Assembly (NCBI RefSeq): GCF_000425105.1
Contig: NZ_AULD01000005.1
Span: forward strand, 744,001-808,000
Reading direction: 5' to 3'
Source: Agrococcus lahaulensis DSM 17612
Lineage (GTDB): Bacteria > Actinomycetota > Actinomycetes > Actinomycetales > Microbacteriaceae
DNA length: 64,000 bases
Position 1 is the stretch's first letter; the number at the start of each line of letters is the position of its first letter. The notes under the pieces were generated by a model. It was given only the letters and a program-made list of their open reading frames with translations. It did no database searches and had not been told where the DNA came from. The translations under genes were made by a program, and so were the position numbers. This document shows positions 25,747-34,398 of the stretch, piece by piece.

Positions 25747-27428
25747 GCCTGCTCGCGCTGCTCCGTGATGACGTGGAGCAGCACGAACCGCTCGCCCTCC
25801 CGCCAGAGCCCGAGCGCCTCCTCGACCGCCGCGGGCACGTCGGCGTCGCGGTCGACGGCGATGCCGTGGCCGCCGTAGGCGCGCGCGAGCATCGCGAAGT
25901 CGGGGTTCTCGAGCTGGGTGCCCGAGACGCGCCCGGGGTGGCGGCGCTCCTGGTGCGTGCGGATCGTGCCGTACTCCTGGTTGTCGACGAGCACGACGAG
26001 CGGCGTCGCCCCGACCTGCGCGGCGGTCGCGAGCTCCTGCCCGTTCATGAGGAACTCGCCGTCGCCGGCGATCGAGACGACCTGCCGCTCGGGGAAGTGG
26101 AGCGACGCCGCGACGGCCGACGGGATCGAGTAGCCCATCGACCCGTTGCCGCAGCTGACCATCGAGGGGTAGGCGCGCGTCGGGAAGTAGCGGTGCGCCC
26201 AGTTCGTGTGCTCGCCCGCGCCGAAGGTGACGAGCGCGTCGTGGTCGAGCTGCGGCACGAGGTGCGCCATGACGGTCGCCATCGAGGCGCGGCCCGTGCC
26301 GGGCTGCGGGTCGGGGAGGGCGCTGAAGGCGACCTGCTGCTCGCGCAGCCGCGCGGTCCAGTCGGCGCGGCGATCGTCGGGCGCGAGCTCGATCCGGTCG
26401 AGGTCGCGCGCGAATGCGCTCGGCCGCGCGAGGATGTGGTGGCTCACGGCGCCGGAGCGGCCGCGCAGCGTCGGGTCGATCGAGACGAGGAAGTTGCGCC
26501 GCTCCCAGCCCTGCCGCACGAGGAAGCCGTTCGTGATCACGTCGCCCGGCAGCGTGCCGACGAAGACGAGCAGGTCGCACTCCTCGAGCACGTCGAGCGT
26601 CGGCTTCGGCCGGCCGTAGCCGATCGGGCCCGCGTAGGAGGGCGAGTCGAACGGCACGATGCCCTCCGTGCGCCACTCGGCGACCGCGGGCAGGCGGTGC
26701 CGCTCGAGCCAGCGGGTGAGCCGGGCGGAGGCCTCCGCGTCCCAGTCGCTGCCGCCGGTGACGAACAGCGGCTTCTCGGCGCCGGCGAGCGCATCGCGCA
26801 GGGCGTCGAGGTCGTGCGCGGTCATGCCGCCGTCGGCGACGGGCAGCTGCGGCTGCGGGTGGGGCTCGATCGACTCTCGGATGACGTCCTCCGGCAGTCC
26901 GACGACGACCGGTCCGGGGCGTCCGGCGCGGGCGAGGAAGAGCGCATCGGCGACGACCTCCTGCGCGCGCTCGGCGACGTCGAGCGTCACGACGCTCTTC
27001 GCGCCGGCGGCGAACCAGCCGTCGACGTCGAACTCCTGGAACGCCTCCTTGTGCCGGTGCGCGAGCGGGATGAGGCCGATGAACAGCACCATCGGCGTCG
27101 AGTCCTGCCACGCGGTGTGCACGCCCACGAGCGCGTTCGCCGCGCCCGGTCCGCGCGTCACCATCGCGATGCCCGGCAGCGGCCCGAGCTTGCCCTCCGC
27201 CTCCGCCATGTAGGCCGCGCCGCCCTCGTGCCGGCACACGACCGTCTCGATCGACGAGTCGTGCAGCCCGTCGAGCACCTCGAGGTAGCTCTCGCCGGGC
27301 ACGACGAACGCGCGCCGGACGCCGTGCTCCTCGAGCACGCGCACGATCGCGTGGCCTGCGGTCTCGGTGAGCGGTCGGGGATGCGTGGGGACAGCCTGGC
27401 GCGTCGGCGCGGGCATGAGCTGGGTCAA
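25740..27428 (-). CDS. Thiamine diphosphate-dependent enzyme (acetolactate synthase-like)
   Basis: 562 residues. N-terminal PYR domain with VPGESYLEVLDGL and the catalytic Glu in CRHEGGAAYMAEA; central domain; C-terminal PP domain with the ThDP motif AGDGEFLMNGQELATAAQ ending in the DNQEYGTIR region. This resembles acetolactate synthase or benzoylformate decarboxylase large-subunit-type proteins; no small regulatory subunit or ilvC is adjacent, so a catabolic or undefined role is likely. Start is either TTG 27428 (GGAG 5 nt upstream) or ATG 27416 (no site); the former is listed. Confidence 0.88.
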   Translation of the reverse strand: MTQLMPAPTRQAVPTHPRPLTETAGHAIVRVLEEHGVRRAFVVPGESYLEVLDGLHDSSIETVVCRHEGGAAYMAEAEGKLGPLPGIAMVTRGPGAANALVGVHTAWQDSTPMVLFIGLIPLAHRHKEAFQEFDVDGWFAAGAKSVVTLDVAERAQEVVADALFLARAGRPGPVVVGLPEDVIRESIEPHPQPQLPVADGGMTAHDLDALRDALAGAEKPLFVTGGSDWDAEASARLTRWLERHRLPAVAEWRTEGIVPFDSPSYAGPIGYGRPKPTLDVLEECDLLVFVGTLPGDVITNGFLVRQGWERRNFLVSIDPTLRGRSGAVSHHILARPSAFARDLDRIELAPDDRRADWTARLREQQVAFSALPDPQPGTGRASMATVMAHLVPQLDHDALVTFGAGEHTNWAHRYFPTRAYPSMVSCGNGSMGYSIPSAVAASLHFPERQVVSIAGDGEFLMNGQELATAAQVGATPLVVLVDNQEYGTIRTHQERRHPGRVSGTQLENPDFAMLARAYGGHGIAVDRDADVPAAVEEALGLWREGERFVLLHVITEQREQAY

Positions 27429-27713
27429 GAGAGCTCCAAGTTTCGGCAGAAGAGATTCGAGGGAGAGCCGCCGATGCGTCGCGTGGGTCGCTGAGCTGGC
27501 GCTCGCAGGGCCGTGCTGCTCGCTGGTGGCGAGCGGAGCCGAGGGGTCGAAGGTGCCGAACCGTTCCTGAGGCTACGCGCGGGTTCGGCCACGCGGGACG
27601 GAGCGTGCCAGCGAAAGATCGCCTCCTCTTGACGTGCGAGCAAGACGGTAGGCACCTTGAGCGGCGAGCGTCGGACCTTACCGACGTCGGCGGGTGGCGC
27701 TAGGTTCGCAGGC
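27429..27713. other. Divergent intergenic region of 285 bp
   Basis: No reading frame with a convincing start lies here. The left part carries the GGAG site of the ThDP enzyme gene; the right end carries TTACCG and TAGGTT (27701-27706) 17 nt apart, a possible promoter of the UvrA-like gene. The centre has short near-repeats of GCGAGC/GGTTCG but no clean palindrome. Confidence 0.5.
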
Positions 27714-29972
27714 GTGACCGAGCACATCAGCGTGCGCGGCGCGCGCGAGAACAACCTGCGCGACGTCGACGTCGACATCCCCAAGCGGCAGCTGAGCGTC
27801 TTCACGGGCGTCTCCGGCTCCGGCAAGTCGAGCCTCGTGTTCGGCACGATCGCGGCGGAGTCGCGCCGCCTCATCGACGAGACGTACGACGCGTTCGTGC
27901 AGGGCTTCATGCCGCCGTCGCCGCAGCCCGACGCCGACAGCCTCGAGGGGCTCACCGCGGCGATCCTCGTCAGCCAGGAGCAGATGGGCGCGAACTCCCG
28001 CTCCACCGTCGGCACCGCGACCGACGCGTACACGATGCTCCGCATCCTCTACTCGCGCGCCGGCACCCCGCGGCTCGAGTCGTCGGTGATGTTCTCCTTC
28101 AACGACCCGCGCGGCATGTGCTTGGCGTGCGAGGGCCTCGGTCGCGTCTCGACGATCGACGTCGACGTCATCGTCGACCGCTCGAAGAGCCTCAACGAGG
28201 GCGCGATCGACTTCCCCAACTACGGCGTCGGCACCTGGTACTGGAAGGTCTACGCCGACTCGGGGCTGCTCGATCCCGACAAGAAGATCGCCGACTACAC
28301 CGACGACGAGCTGCACACGTTCCTGCACGGCGAGGAGCGGAAGGTCGCCTTCGCCGGCTTCAACATGACCTACGAGGGCCTGATCCCGAAGCTCCGCAAG
28401 AGCGTCTTCGTCAAGGACGTCGACTCGATGAAGCCCAACCTCCGCGCGATCGTCGAGCGCGCCGCGACCTTCGAGGCGTGCCCCGAGTGCGGCGGCTCGA
28501 GGCTCAACGCCGCCGCGCGCGAGGTGCGCGTGCAGGACGTGACGATCGCCGAGGCGACCGCGATGCAGCTCACCGACCTCGCCGCCTTCGTCGCGGCGAT
28601 CCCGCCGGACGCGGGCGGCGCCGCGACCGCGCCGCTGCGGGCGAAGCTCATCGACCTGCTCGAGACCTTCGACGCCATCGGGCTCGGCTACCTCTCGCTC
28701 GACCGCCCGGCGGGCAGCCTCTCGGGCGGCGAGTCGCAGCGCACGAAGATGGTGCGCCACATGGGCTCGGCGCTCACCGACGTCACCTACGTCTTCGACG
28801 AGCCGACGGCCGGGCTGCACCCGCACGACGTGCAGCGCATGAACGGGCTGCTGCAGCGGCTGCGCGACAAGGGCAACACCGTGCTCGTCGTCGAGCACAA
28901 GCCCGAGGCGATGGCGATCGCCGACCGCGTGTTCGATCTCGGCCCCGGCGCGGGCGTCCACGGCGGGCAGGTCGTGTTCGAGGGCACGTTCGACGAGCTG
29001 CGCGCGTCGGGCACGCGCACGGGCGAGCACCTCGAGCACCGGCAGCAGCTCAAGGCCGAGGTGCGCACGCCGTCGGGCCGGCTCGAGATCCGCGACGCGC
29101 GCGAGCACAACCTGCAGGGCGCCGACGTGGATGTGCCCACGGGCGTGCTCGTGGCCGTCACGGGGGTCGCGGGCTCGGGCAAGTCGTCGCTCATCCACGG
29201 CTCGCTGCCGCGCGACGGCGTCGCCTTCGTCGACCAATCCGCCATCAAGGGCTCACGGCGGTCGAACCCGGCGACCTACACCGGCATCCTCGAGCCCATC
29301 CGCAAGGCCTTCGCGACCGCCAACGGCGTGAAGCCCGCGCTCTTCTCGGCGAACTCCGAAGGCGCGTGCCCCGAGTGCAAGGGGCTCGGCGTCATCTACT
29401 CCGACCTCGCCTTCATGGCCGGCGTCACGACGCCGTGCGAGCTGTGCGGCGGCCGGCGCTTCACGGCGGAGGTGCTCGAGTACGAGCTCCGAGGCAAGTC
29501 GATCGGCGACGTGCTCGACATGTCGATCGAGGAGGCCGCCGACTTCTTCACCGAGAAGCAGGTGCAGCCGATGCTCGGCAGGCTCGTCGACGTCGGCATC
29601 GGCTACATCACGCTCGGGCAGACGCTCACCTCGCTCTCGGGCGGCGAGCGGCAGCGGCTCAAGCTCGCGATCGAGATGGGCACGGCCGCCGATGTCATCG
29701 TGCTCGACGAGCCGACGACGGGCCTCCACATGGCCGACGTCGACAACCTCATCGGCCTCCTCGACCGCATCGTCGACGCCGGGCGCACGGTCATCGTCAT
29801 CGAGCACAACCTTGACGTCGTCTCGCGCGCCGACTGGCTCATCGACCTCGGCCCGGGCGCGGGCGCCCAGGGCGGGCGCGTCGTGTTCGAGGGCACGCCG
29901 ATCGCGCTCGCGACCGAGCCGGGCGACTCGCTCACCGGCCAGCACCTCGCGAAGCGGCTCGCCGCGGTCTGA
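27714..29972 (+). CDS. UvrA-like ABC ATPase, short form
   Basis: 752 residues from GTG 27714 (TAGGTT 7 nt upstream), clearly shorter than the roughly 950 of true UvrA. Two ABC modules: Walker A GVSGSGKSS near residue 34 with signature LSGGESQRTKM and VFDEPTAGLHPHD; Walker A GVAGSGKSS with LSGGERQRLKL and VLDEPTTGLHMAD. Cys pairs CLAC, CPEC and CPEC...CELC remain from the zinc modules, but the region that binds UvrB is reduced. Such paralogs are known in actinobacteria, some in drug self-resistance (DrrC type). A role in standard excision repair is unlikely without the UvrB-binding part. Confidence 0.85.
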   Translation: MTEHISVRGARENNLRDVDVDIPKRQLSVFTGVSGSGKSSLVFGTIAAESRRLIDETYDAFVQGFMPPSPQPDADSLEGLTAAILVSQEQMGANSRSTVGTATDAYTMLRILYSRAGTPRLESSVMFSFNDPRGMCLACEGLGRVSTIDVDVIVDRSKSLNEGAIDFPNYGVGTWYWKVYADSGLLDPDKKIADYTDDELHTFLHGEERKVAFAGFNMTYEGLIPKLRKSVFVKDVDSMKPNLRAIVERAATFEACPECGGSRLNAAAREVRVQDVTIAEATAMQLTDLAAFVAAIPPDAGGAATAPLRAKLIDLLETFDAIGLGYLSLDRPAGSLSGGESQRTKMVRHMGSALTDVTYVFDEPTAGLHPHDVQRMNGLLQRLRDKGNTVLVVEHKPEAMAIADRVFDLGPGAGVHGGQVVFEGTFDELRASGTRTGEHLEHRQQLKAEVRTPSGRLEIRDAREHNLQGADVDVPTGVLVAVTGVAGSGKSSLIHGSLPRDGVAFVDQSAIKGSRRSNPATYTGILEPIRKAFATANGVKPALFSANSEGACPECKGLGVIYSDLAFMAGVTTPCELCGGRRFTAEVLEYELRGKSIGDVLDMSIEEAADFFTEKQVQPMLGRLVDVGIGYITLGQTLTSLSGGERQRLKLAIEMGTAADVIVLDEPTTGLHMADVDNLIGLLDRIVDAGRTVIVIEHNLDVVSRADWLIDLGPGAGAQGGRVVFEGTPIALATEPGDSLTGQHLAKRLAAV

Positions 29973-29999
29973 GGAGTTCTCGCGGCTAGACTCCGCGGC

Positions 30000-30887
30000 A
30001 TGCAGATCACCGCCCTCCGCGACGAGTCGACGTTCGTCGACCTCCAGGGCGTCACGATCCACCTCTACAAGTGGCAGCCGGGCCGGCCGAAGGCGGCGGT
30101 GCTGATCGCGCACGGCCTCGGCGAGCACGCGCTGCGCTACGAGCACGTCGCGCAGCGGCTCGTGCAGGCCGGCTACGCGGTGTGGGCGATCGATCAGCGC
30201 GGGCACGGCGCGACGGGTGTCGAGCAGCACGGCGGCGACCTGACGAAGCTCGGCCGGCTCGGGCCCGGCGGCATGCGCGCCGTCGTCGGCGACCTCGTGA
30301 ACGTGCTGAAGCGCATGCGGGCCGAGCACCCGACGATCCCGATCGCGATCGTCGGCCACTCCTGGGGCTCGCTCTCGACGCAGATCCTGCTCAACAGCCG
30401 CAGCGACCTCGTCGACGCGGCCGTGCTGAGCGGCACCGCCTACCGCGTGCCGGGCTGGGTGAACGCCGGCGACCTCAACGCCCGGCACGCGCACCTCGGC
30501 ACGACGGGCTACGAGTGGCTCTCGCGGGATCCCGCGATCATCAGCGCCTTCGTCGACGACCCGCTCACCTTCCCCGCGAAGGTGCTCCCGCTCTTCGGCG
30601 TCGCCGACGGCACGCGCCTCTACGGCGTGCCCAAGCGCATCCAGCCGCCCATCCCGCTGCTCATCGCGGGCGGCTCCGACGACTCGCTCGGCGGCTCGAA
30701 GTCGATGCGACGGCTCGCCGAGGCCTACCGTCGGCGCGGCGGGCTCGACGACGTGACCCTCACGATCTATCCCGGCGCGCGGCATGAGATCTACAACGAG
30801 ATCAACCGCCAGAAGGTGCTCGACGACCTCGTCGCGTGGCTCGACGAGCGCCTCTTCGAGCCGCGGGTCGAGACGCCCGGCGCCTAG
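30000..30887 (+). CDS. Alpha/beta hydrolase, monoacylglycerol lipase-like
   Basis: 295 residues. Oxyanion region HGLGEHALRYEHVA, nucleophile in IVGHSWGSL, acid Asp in AGGSDDSLGG and His in YPGARHEIYNE: the MGLL/lysophospholipase (Hydrolase_4) pattern. It probably cleaves monoacylglycerols or lysolipids in the cytoplasm. TAGACT lies 7 nt before ATG, so the mRNA may be leaderless. The next gene, another hydrolase, starts 9 nt after its stop. Confidence 0.88.
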   Translation: MQITALRDESTFVDLQGVTIHLYKWQPGRPKAAVLIAHGLGEHALRYEHVAQRLVQAGYAVWAIDQRGHGATGVEQHGGDLTKLGRLGPGGMRAVVGDLVNVLKRMRAEHPTIPIAIVGHSWGSLSTQILLNSRSDLVDAAVLSGTAYRVPGWVNAGDLNARHAHLGTTGYEWLSRDPAIISAFVDDPLTFPAKVLPLFGVADGTRLYGVPKRIQPPIPLLIAGGSDDSLGGSKSMRRLAEAYRRRGGLDDVTLTIYPGARHEIYNEINRQKVLDDLVAWLDERLFEPRVETPGA

Positions 30888-30896
30888 GCTGTCCGG

Positions 30897-31919
30897 GTGG
30901 CCGAGCCGTGGATCCCCGACGTGCTCGGCGCCCCGTTCGAGCAGCGCACGCTCCCGCTCGGCGACGATGCCGAGGGCGACCTCGTCGCGACGCTCGTGCG
31001 CAGCCTCCCGGGATGGCGAGAGCGGATGCTCGGGCCGCTCCGCGACGTCGACGTGCTGTACGTGCACGGCTGGTCGGACTACTTCTTCCAGACCGAGCTC
31101 GCGCAGGCGTGGAACGGCCTCGGGGCGCGCTTCTACGCCCTCGACCTGCGCAAGTACGGCCGCTCGCTGCGCGACGGCCAGACGCCCGGCTACGTCGACT
31201 CGCTCGACGCCTACGACGCCGACATCGCCGCGGCCCTCGACGCGATGGGCCACGGCGGCGGGGAGCGCTCGCGCCGGCTGGTGCTGCTCGGCCACTCGAC
31301 CGGCGGGCTCACGCTCACGCTCTGGGCCGCGCGGCACCCGGGCATCGCCGCCGCGCTCGTGCTCAACAGCCCGTGGCTCGAGCTGCAGACCGGCGCGCTC
31401 GCGCGGCAGGCGATCGCGCCGCTGCTGCGGGCGCACGCGCGGGTCGCGCCGCTCAGCGCGCCGCCCGCGATCGAGCTGAGCACCTACGCGCGAGCGCAGG
31501 CCGAGATCGGCTCCCTCCCCATCGCGGCGGGGCGCGAGCGCTGGCGACCCGCCGAGGCGTTCGCGATCCACCCCGGATGGCTCAATGCCGTGCTCGCGGG
31601 ACACCAGCGGATCGCGGCGGGCGTCGACGTCGGCTGCCCCGTGCTCGTGCTGCTCTCCACGCGCTCGATGCCGCCGTTCCGGTGGGTCGACGAGCTCACG
31701 AGCTCCGATTCGGTGCTCACCGTCGACGACATCGCGCGCGCGGCGACGAGGATCGGCTCCCTCGTCACGATCGCGCGGATCGAGGGCGCAATCCACGACG
31801 TCTTCCTGTCGTGGCCGCAGCCGCGGGCCGAGGCGTACCGCGTCATGCGCGCGTGGTCCACGGCGACGCTGCGCGGGAGAGCGTCCGCCCGCCCGCGCTC
31901 GAGCAGCGCATCCGCCTAG
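30897..31919 (+). CDS. Alpha/beta hydrolase
   Basis: 340 residues from GTG. Nucleophile in LLGHSTGGLTLTLWA, preceded by VHGWSDYFFQTELAQ and DLRKYGRS; His near the C-terminus in GAIHDVFLSWP. It belongs to the same superfamily as its neighbour but is not a close copy. The TAG stop of the upstream gene is also the first half of TAGGCT, 6 nt before this GTG, so the gene may have its own leaderless promoter. Substrate unknown. Confidence 0.85.
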   Translation: MAEPWIPDVLGAPFEQRTLPLGDDAEGDLVATLVRSLPGWRERMLGPLRDVDVLYVHGWSDYFFQTELAQAWNGLGARFYALDLRKYGRSLRDGQTPGYVDSLDAYDADIAAALDAMGHGGGERSRRLVLLGHSTGGLTLTLWAARHPGIAAALVLNSPWLELQTGALARQAIAPLLRAHARVAPLSAPPAIELSTYARAQAEIGSLPIAAGRERWRPAEAFAIHPGWLNAVLAGHQRIAAGVDVGCPVLVLLSTRSMPPFRWVDELTSSDSVLTVDDIARAATRIGSLVTIARIEGAIHDVFLSWPQPRAEAYRVMRAWSTATLRGRASARPRSSSASA

Positions 31920-31928
31920 GCTGAGGCC

Positions 31929-32978
31929 ATGCACGGCGAGTACAAGGTCCCCGGCGGCAAGCTCGTGGTGGTCGACCTCGAGGAGCAGGACGGCCGCATC
32001 GCCGGCTTCCGGCTCGCGGGCGACTTCTTCCTCGAGCCCGACGACGCGCTCGGCACGATCGACGCGGCTGTCAACGGCCTCCCCGTCACCGCGACCGCCG
32101 CCGAGATCGGCGAGGCGATCAAGCGGGCGCTGCCGCCGGAGGCCGTGCTGCTCGGCTTCACGCCCGAGTCGGTCGGCGTCGCCATCCGTCGCGCGCTCCA
32201 GCACGCGAGCTCGTTCAGCGACTACGAGTGGACCATCATCGACGACGAGCCGCGGCTGCCGATCGTGCACGTCGCGCTCGACGAGGTGCTCACCGAGGCC
32301 GTCGGCGCGGGGTCCCGCGGGCCGACCCTCCGCTTCTGGAACCTCGCGGGGCCCGCCGTCTACCTCGGCTCGTTCCAGTCGTACCGCAACGAGGTCGACC
32401 CCGAGAACGCCGAGCGCCACGGCATCCCGGTCATCCGCCGCATCACGGGCGGCGGCGCGATGTTCTCCGAGCCCGACAACGCCATCACCTACTCGCTCTA
32501 CGTGCCGGGCGACCTCGTGCAGGGCATGAGCTTCCAGGACTCGTACGCGTTCCTGGATGCGTGGGTCATCGAGGGGCTCAAGGGCCTCGGCATCGACGCG
32601 TTCTACGCGCCGCTCAACGACATCACGTCGGCGAAGGGCAAGATCGGCGGTGCGGCGCAGAAGCGGCTCGCCTCCGGGGCCGTGCTGCACCACGCGACGA
32701 TGTCCTACGACATCGACGCCGACAAGATGACCGAGGTGCTGCGCATCGGCCGCGAGAAGCTGAGCGACAAGGGCACGACGAGCGCGAAGAAGCGCGTCGA
32801 CCCGCTGAAGTCGCAGACCGGCATGGCGAAGGCCGAGGTGCAGGACGCGCTCAAGGGCACGTTCCGGCGGCTCTACGGCGGCACGGAGGGCGCGCTCACC
32901 GAGGCCGAGCTCGCCGAGGCCGAGGAGCGCATCCGCTCGAAGTTCGCGACCGAGGAGTGGCTGCACCGGGTGCCGTGA
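31929..32978 (+). CDS. Lipoate-protein ligase with N-terminal accessory domain
   Basis: 349 residues. Residues about 1-80 (GEYKVPGGKLVVVDLEEQDG, then FRLAGDFFLEPDDAL) match the accessory domain that lies C-terminal in E. coli LplA. Residues about 95-345 are the catalytic BPL/LplA fold with RFWNLAGPAVYLGSFQ, VIRRITGGGAMFSEPDNAITYSL (in blocks) and the lysine region SAKGKIGGAAQ. It attaches lipoate to E2 subunits of 2-oxoacid dehydrogenases. The swapped domain order is discussed in the findings. TAGGCT, overlapping the previous stop, stands 6 nt before ATG. Confidence 0.88.
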   Translation: MHGEYKVPGGKLVVVDLEEQDGRIAGFRLAGDFFLEPDDALGTIDAAVNGLPVTATAAEIGEAIKRALPPEAVLLGFTPESVGVAIRRALQHASSFSDYEWTIIDDEPRLPIVHVALDEVLTEAVGAGSRGPTLRFWNLAGPAVYLGSFQSYRNEVDPENAERHGIPVIRRITGGGAMFSEPDNAITYSLYVPGDLVQGMSFQDSYAFLDAWVIEGLKGLGIDAFYAPLNDITSAKGKIGGAAQKRLASGAVLHHATMSYDIDADKMTEVLRIGREKLSDKGTTSAKKRVDPLKSQTGMAKAEVQDALKGTFRRLYGGTEGALTEAELAEAEERIRSKFATEEWLHRVP

Positions 32979-33033
32979 CGGCGATCGGATCGGGGGCCGA
33001 TTCGCAGGCTCGCCGCCCTACGATCGTCGCACC

Positions 33034-33879
33034 ATGGACTTCTCGCTCGAACTCACGCCCGATCTCCTCGCGATCTTCCTCACGCTCTTCGTGCTCGAGA
33101 TCGTGCTCGGGGTCGACAACGTCATCTTCATCTCGATCCTCGCCGCGAAGCTGCCCGAGTCGCAGCAGGCGAAGGCGCGCACGCTCGGGCTCACGCTCGC
33201 GATGGTCATGCGCGTCGGGCTCGTGCTGCTCGCCGGCTGGATCATCACGCTCAACGACGACCTCTTCACCGTGTTCGGGATGGGGTTCTCGGGCCGGGAG
33301 CTCATCCTCATCGGCGGCGGCGGGTTCCTGCTCTACAAGGCGATCCACGAGATCCACCTGAAGCTCGAGGGCGACGAGGAGTCGCACGGCTCGAGCGCCG
33401 CGAAGGCGACCTTCGGCGCCGTGCTCGCGCAGATCCTGGCGATGGACCTCGTCTTCTCGCTCGACTCGGTCATCACCGCGGTCGGCATGACGAGCAACAT
33501 GATCGTCATCATCAGCGCGGTCGTCATCTCCTTCGGCATCCTGCTCTTCGCCGCGCGCTACATCTTCGAGTTCGTCAACCGCCACCCGACGGTCAAGATG
33601 CTCGCGCTGTCGTTCCTGCTGCTCATCGGTGTCTTCCTCATCGCCGAGGGCTTCGGCTTCCACATCGACAAGGCGTTCATCTACGGCCCGATGGTGTTCG
33701 CGGTGCTCGTCGAGAGCCTCAACCTCGCGGCGGCGGCCCGCCGCCGCAAGCGCCAGGGCAAGGCCGAGGAGGAGGAGGCAGTGCGGCTCCACATGCGCAC
33801 CTATGCGACCCCCGTGCGCGGCAGCGCCGACGACGCGGCGACGGGGCACACGCACCCGCAGCGCGACAGCTCCGCGTGA
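33034..33879 (+). CDS. TerC-family integral membrane protein
   Basis: 281 residues, about seven hydrophobic segments. Signature blocks ...LEIVLGVDNVIFISILA and MDLVFSLDSVITAVGM hold the paired acidic residues of TerC/YoaE proteins, which are linked to manganese export during or after translation of secreted metalloproteins and to tellurite resistance. The C-terminal tail is charged (RRRKRQGKAEEEEA) and probably cytoplasmic. No manganese riboswitch fits in the 55 bp upstream; TACGAT lies 9 nt before ATG. Confidence 0.92.
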   Translation: MDFSLELTPDLLAIFLTLFVLEIVLGVDNVIFISILAAKLPESQQAKARTLGLTLAMVMRVGLVLLAGWIITLNDDLFTVFGMGFSGRELILIGGGGFLLYKAIHEIHLKLEGDEESHGSSAAKATFGAVLAQILAMDLVFSLDSVITAVGMTSNMIVIISAVVISFGILLFAARYIFEFVNRHPTVKMLALSFLLLIGVFLIAEGFGFHIDKAFIYGPMVFAVLVESLNLAAAARRRKRQGKAEEEEAVRLHMRTYATPVRGSADDAATGHTHPQRDSSA

Positions 33880-33884
33880 GGCTT

Positions 33885-33918
33885 GCCGCCCATCTGCCTT
33901 CGGGGTTGGATGGGCGGC
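33885..33918 (+). promoter_or_regulatory. 10-bp inverted repeat GCCGCCCATC/GATGGGCGGC ending at a start codon
   Basis: Perfect arms at 33885-33894 and 33909-33918 with a 14-nt spacer, between terC and the GNAT gene. The right arm touches ATG 33919 and overlaps its TTGGAT box. It could be a terminator for terC, an operator, or a hairpin that limits translation. Confidence 0.5.
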
Positions 33919-34242
33919 ATGAGCGATCCCGCAGCGTCTGGCACCCACGTCGTCGTCGGGGACGACTCCGACCGCTCGCGCTTCGAGGCGCACATCGGCA
34001 ACCAGCTCGCCGGGGTGCTGTCGTACGCGGACGACGAGGAGACGGGGGAGCGCACGCTCCAGCACACCGTCGTGGGCGAGGCGTTCGGCGGCCACGGCGT
34101 CGGCAGCGCCCTCGCCGCGTTCGCGATCGCGGAGGCGCGCGAGGCCGGCCGGCGGATCGTGCCGCAGTGCACGTTCGTGCAGCGGTGGCTCGAGAAGCAC
34201 CCCGACCAGGCCGACATCGTCGCGCACCCGTACGGCGGCTGA
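33919..34242 (+). CDS. Small GCN5-type N-acetyltransferase (YjdJ-like)
   Basis: 107 residues from ATG 33919. The single-domain GNAT form: AHIGNQLAGVLSYADDEE strand region, LQHTVVGEAFGGHGVGSALAAFAIAEARE with the acetyl-CoA pyrophosphate loop (GGHGVGSAL), and the C-terminal VPQCTFVQRWLEKHPDQADIVAHP typical of the CG subfamily. Acceptor unknown. Confidence 0.88.
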   Translation: MSDPAASGTHVVVGDDSDRSRFEAHIGNQLAGVLSYADDEETGERTLQHTVVGEAFGGHGVGSALAAFAIAEAREAGRRIVPQCTFVQRWLEKHPDQADIVAHPYGG

Positions 34243-34324
34243 CGCGCCACCGGGCCGCGCATCGGCGGGCGCAGGCGTCGGCGGGCGTTGTGGCGTACGA
34301 TGGGGAAGCCGCTCGAGCGGCAAC

Positions 34325-34398
34325 GCGGATGTAGTTCAATGGTAGAACTTCAGCTTCCCAAGCTGATAGCGCGGGTTCGATTCCCGTCATCCGCTCCA
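34325..34398 (+). tRNA. tRNA-Gly (anticodon CCC)
   Basis: Acceptor stem GCGGATG pairs with CATCCGC; D-loop AGTTCAATGGTAGAA; anticodon stem TCAGC/GCTGA with loop TTCCCAA; T-arm GCGGGTTCGATTCCCGT. CCA is encoded (34396-34398). TACGAT at 34296-34301 could be its -10 box. A GC hairpin follows at once. Confidence 0.95.

Noticed and set aside
32979-33033. Manganese riboswitch (yybP-ykoY) before terC
   Set aside because: Only 55 bp separate the genes, too short for the motif, and its conserved loops are absent.
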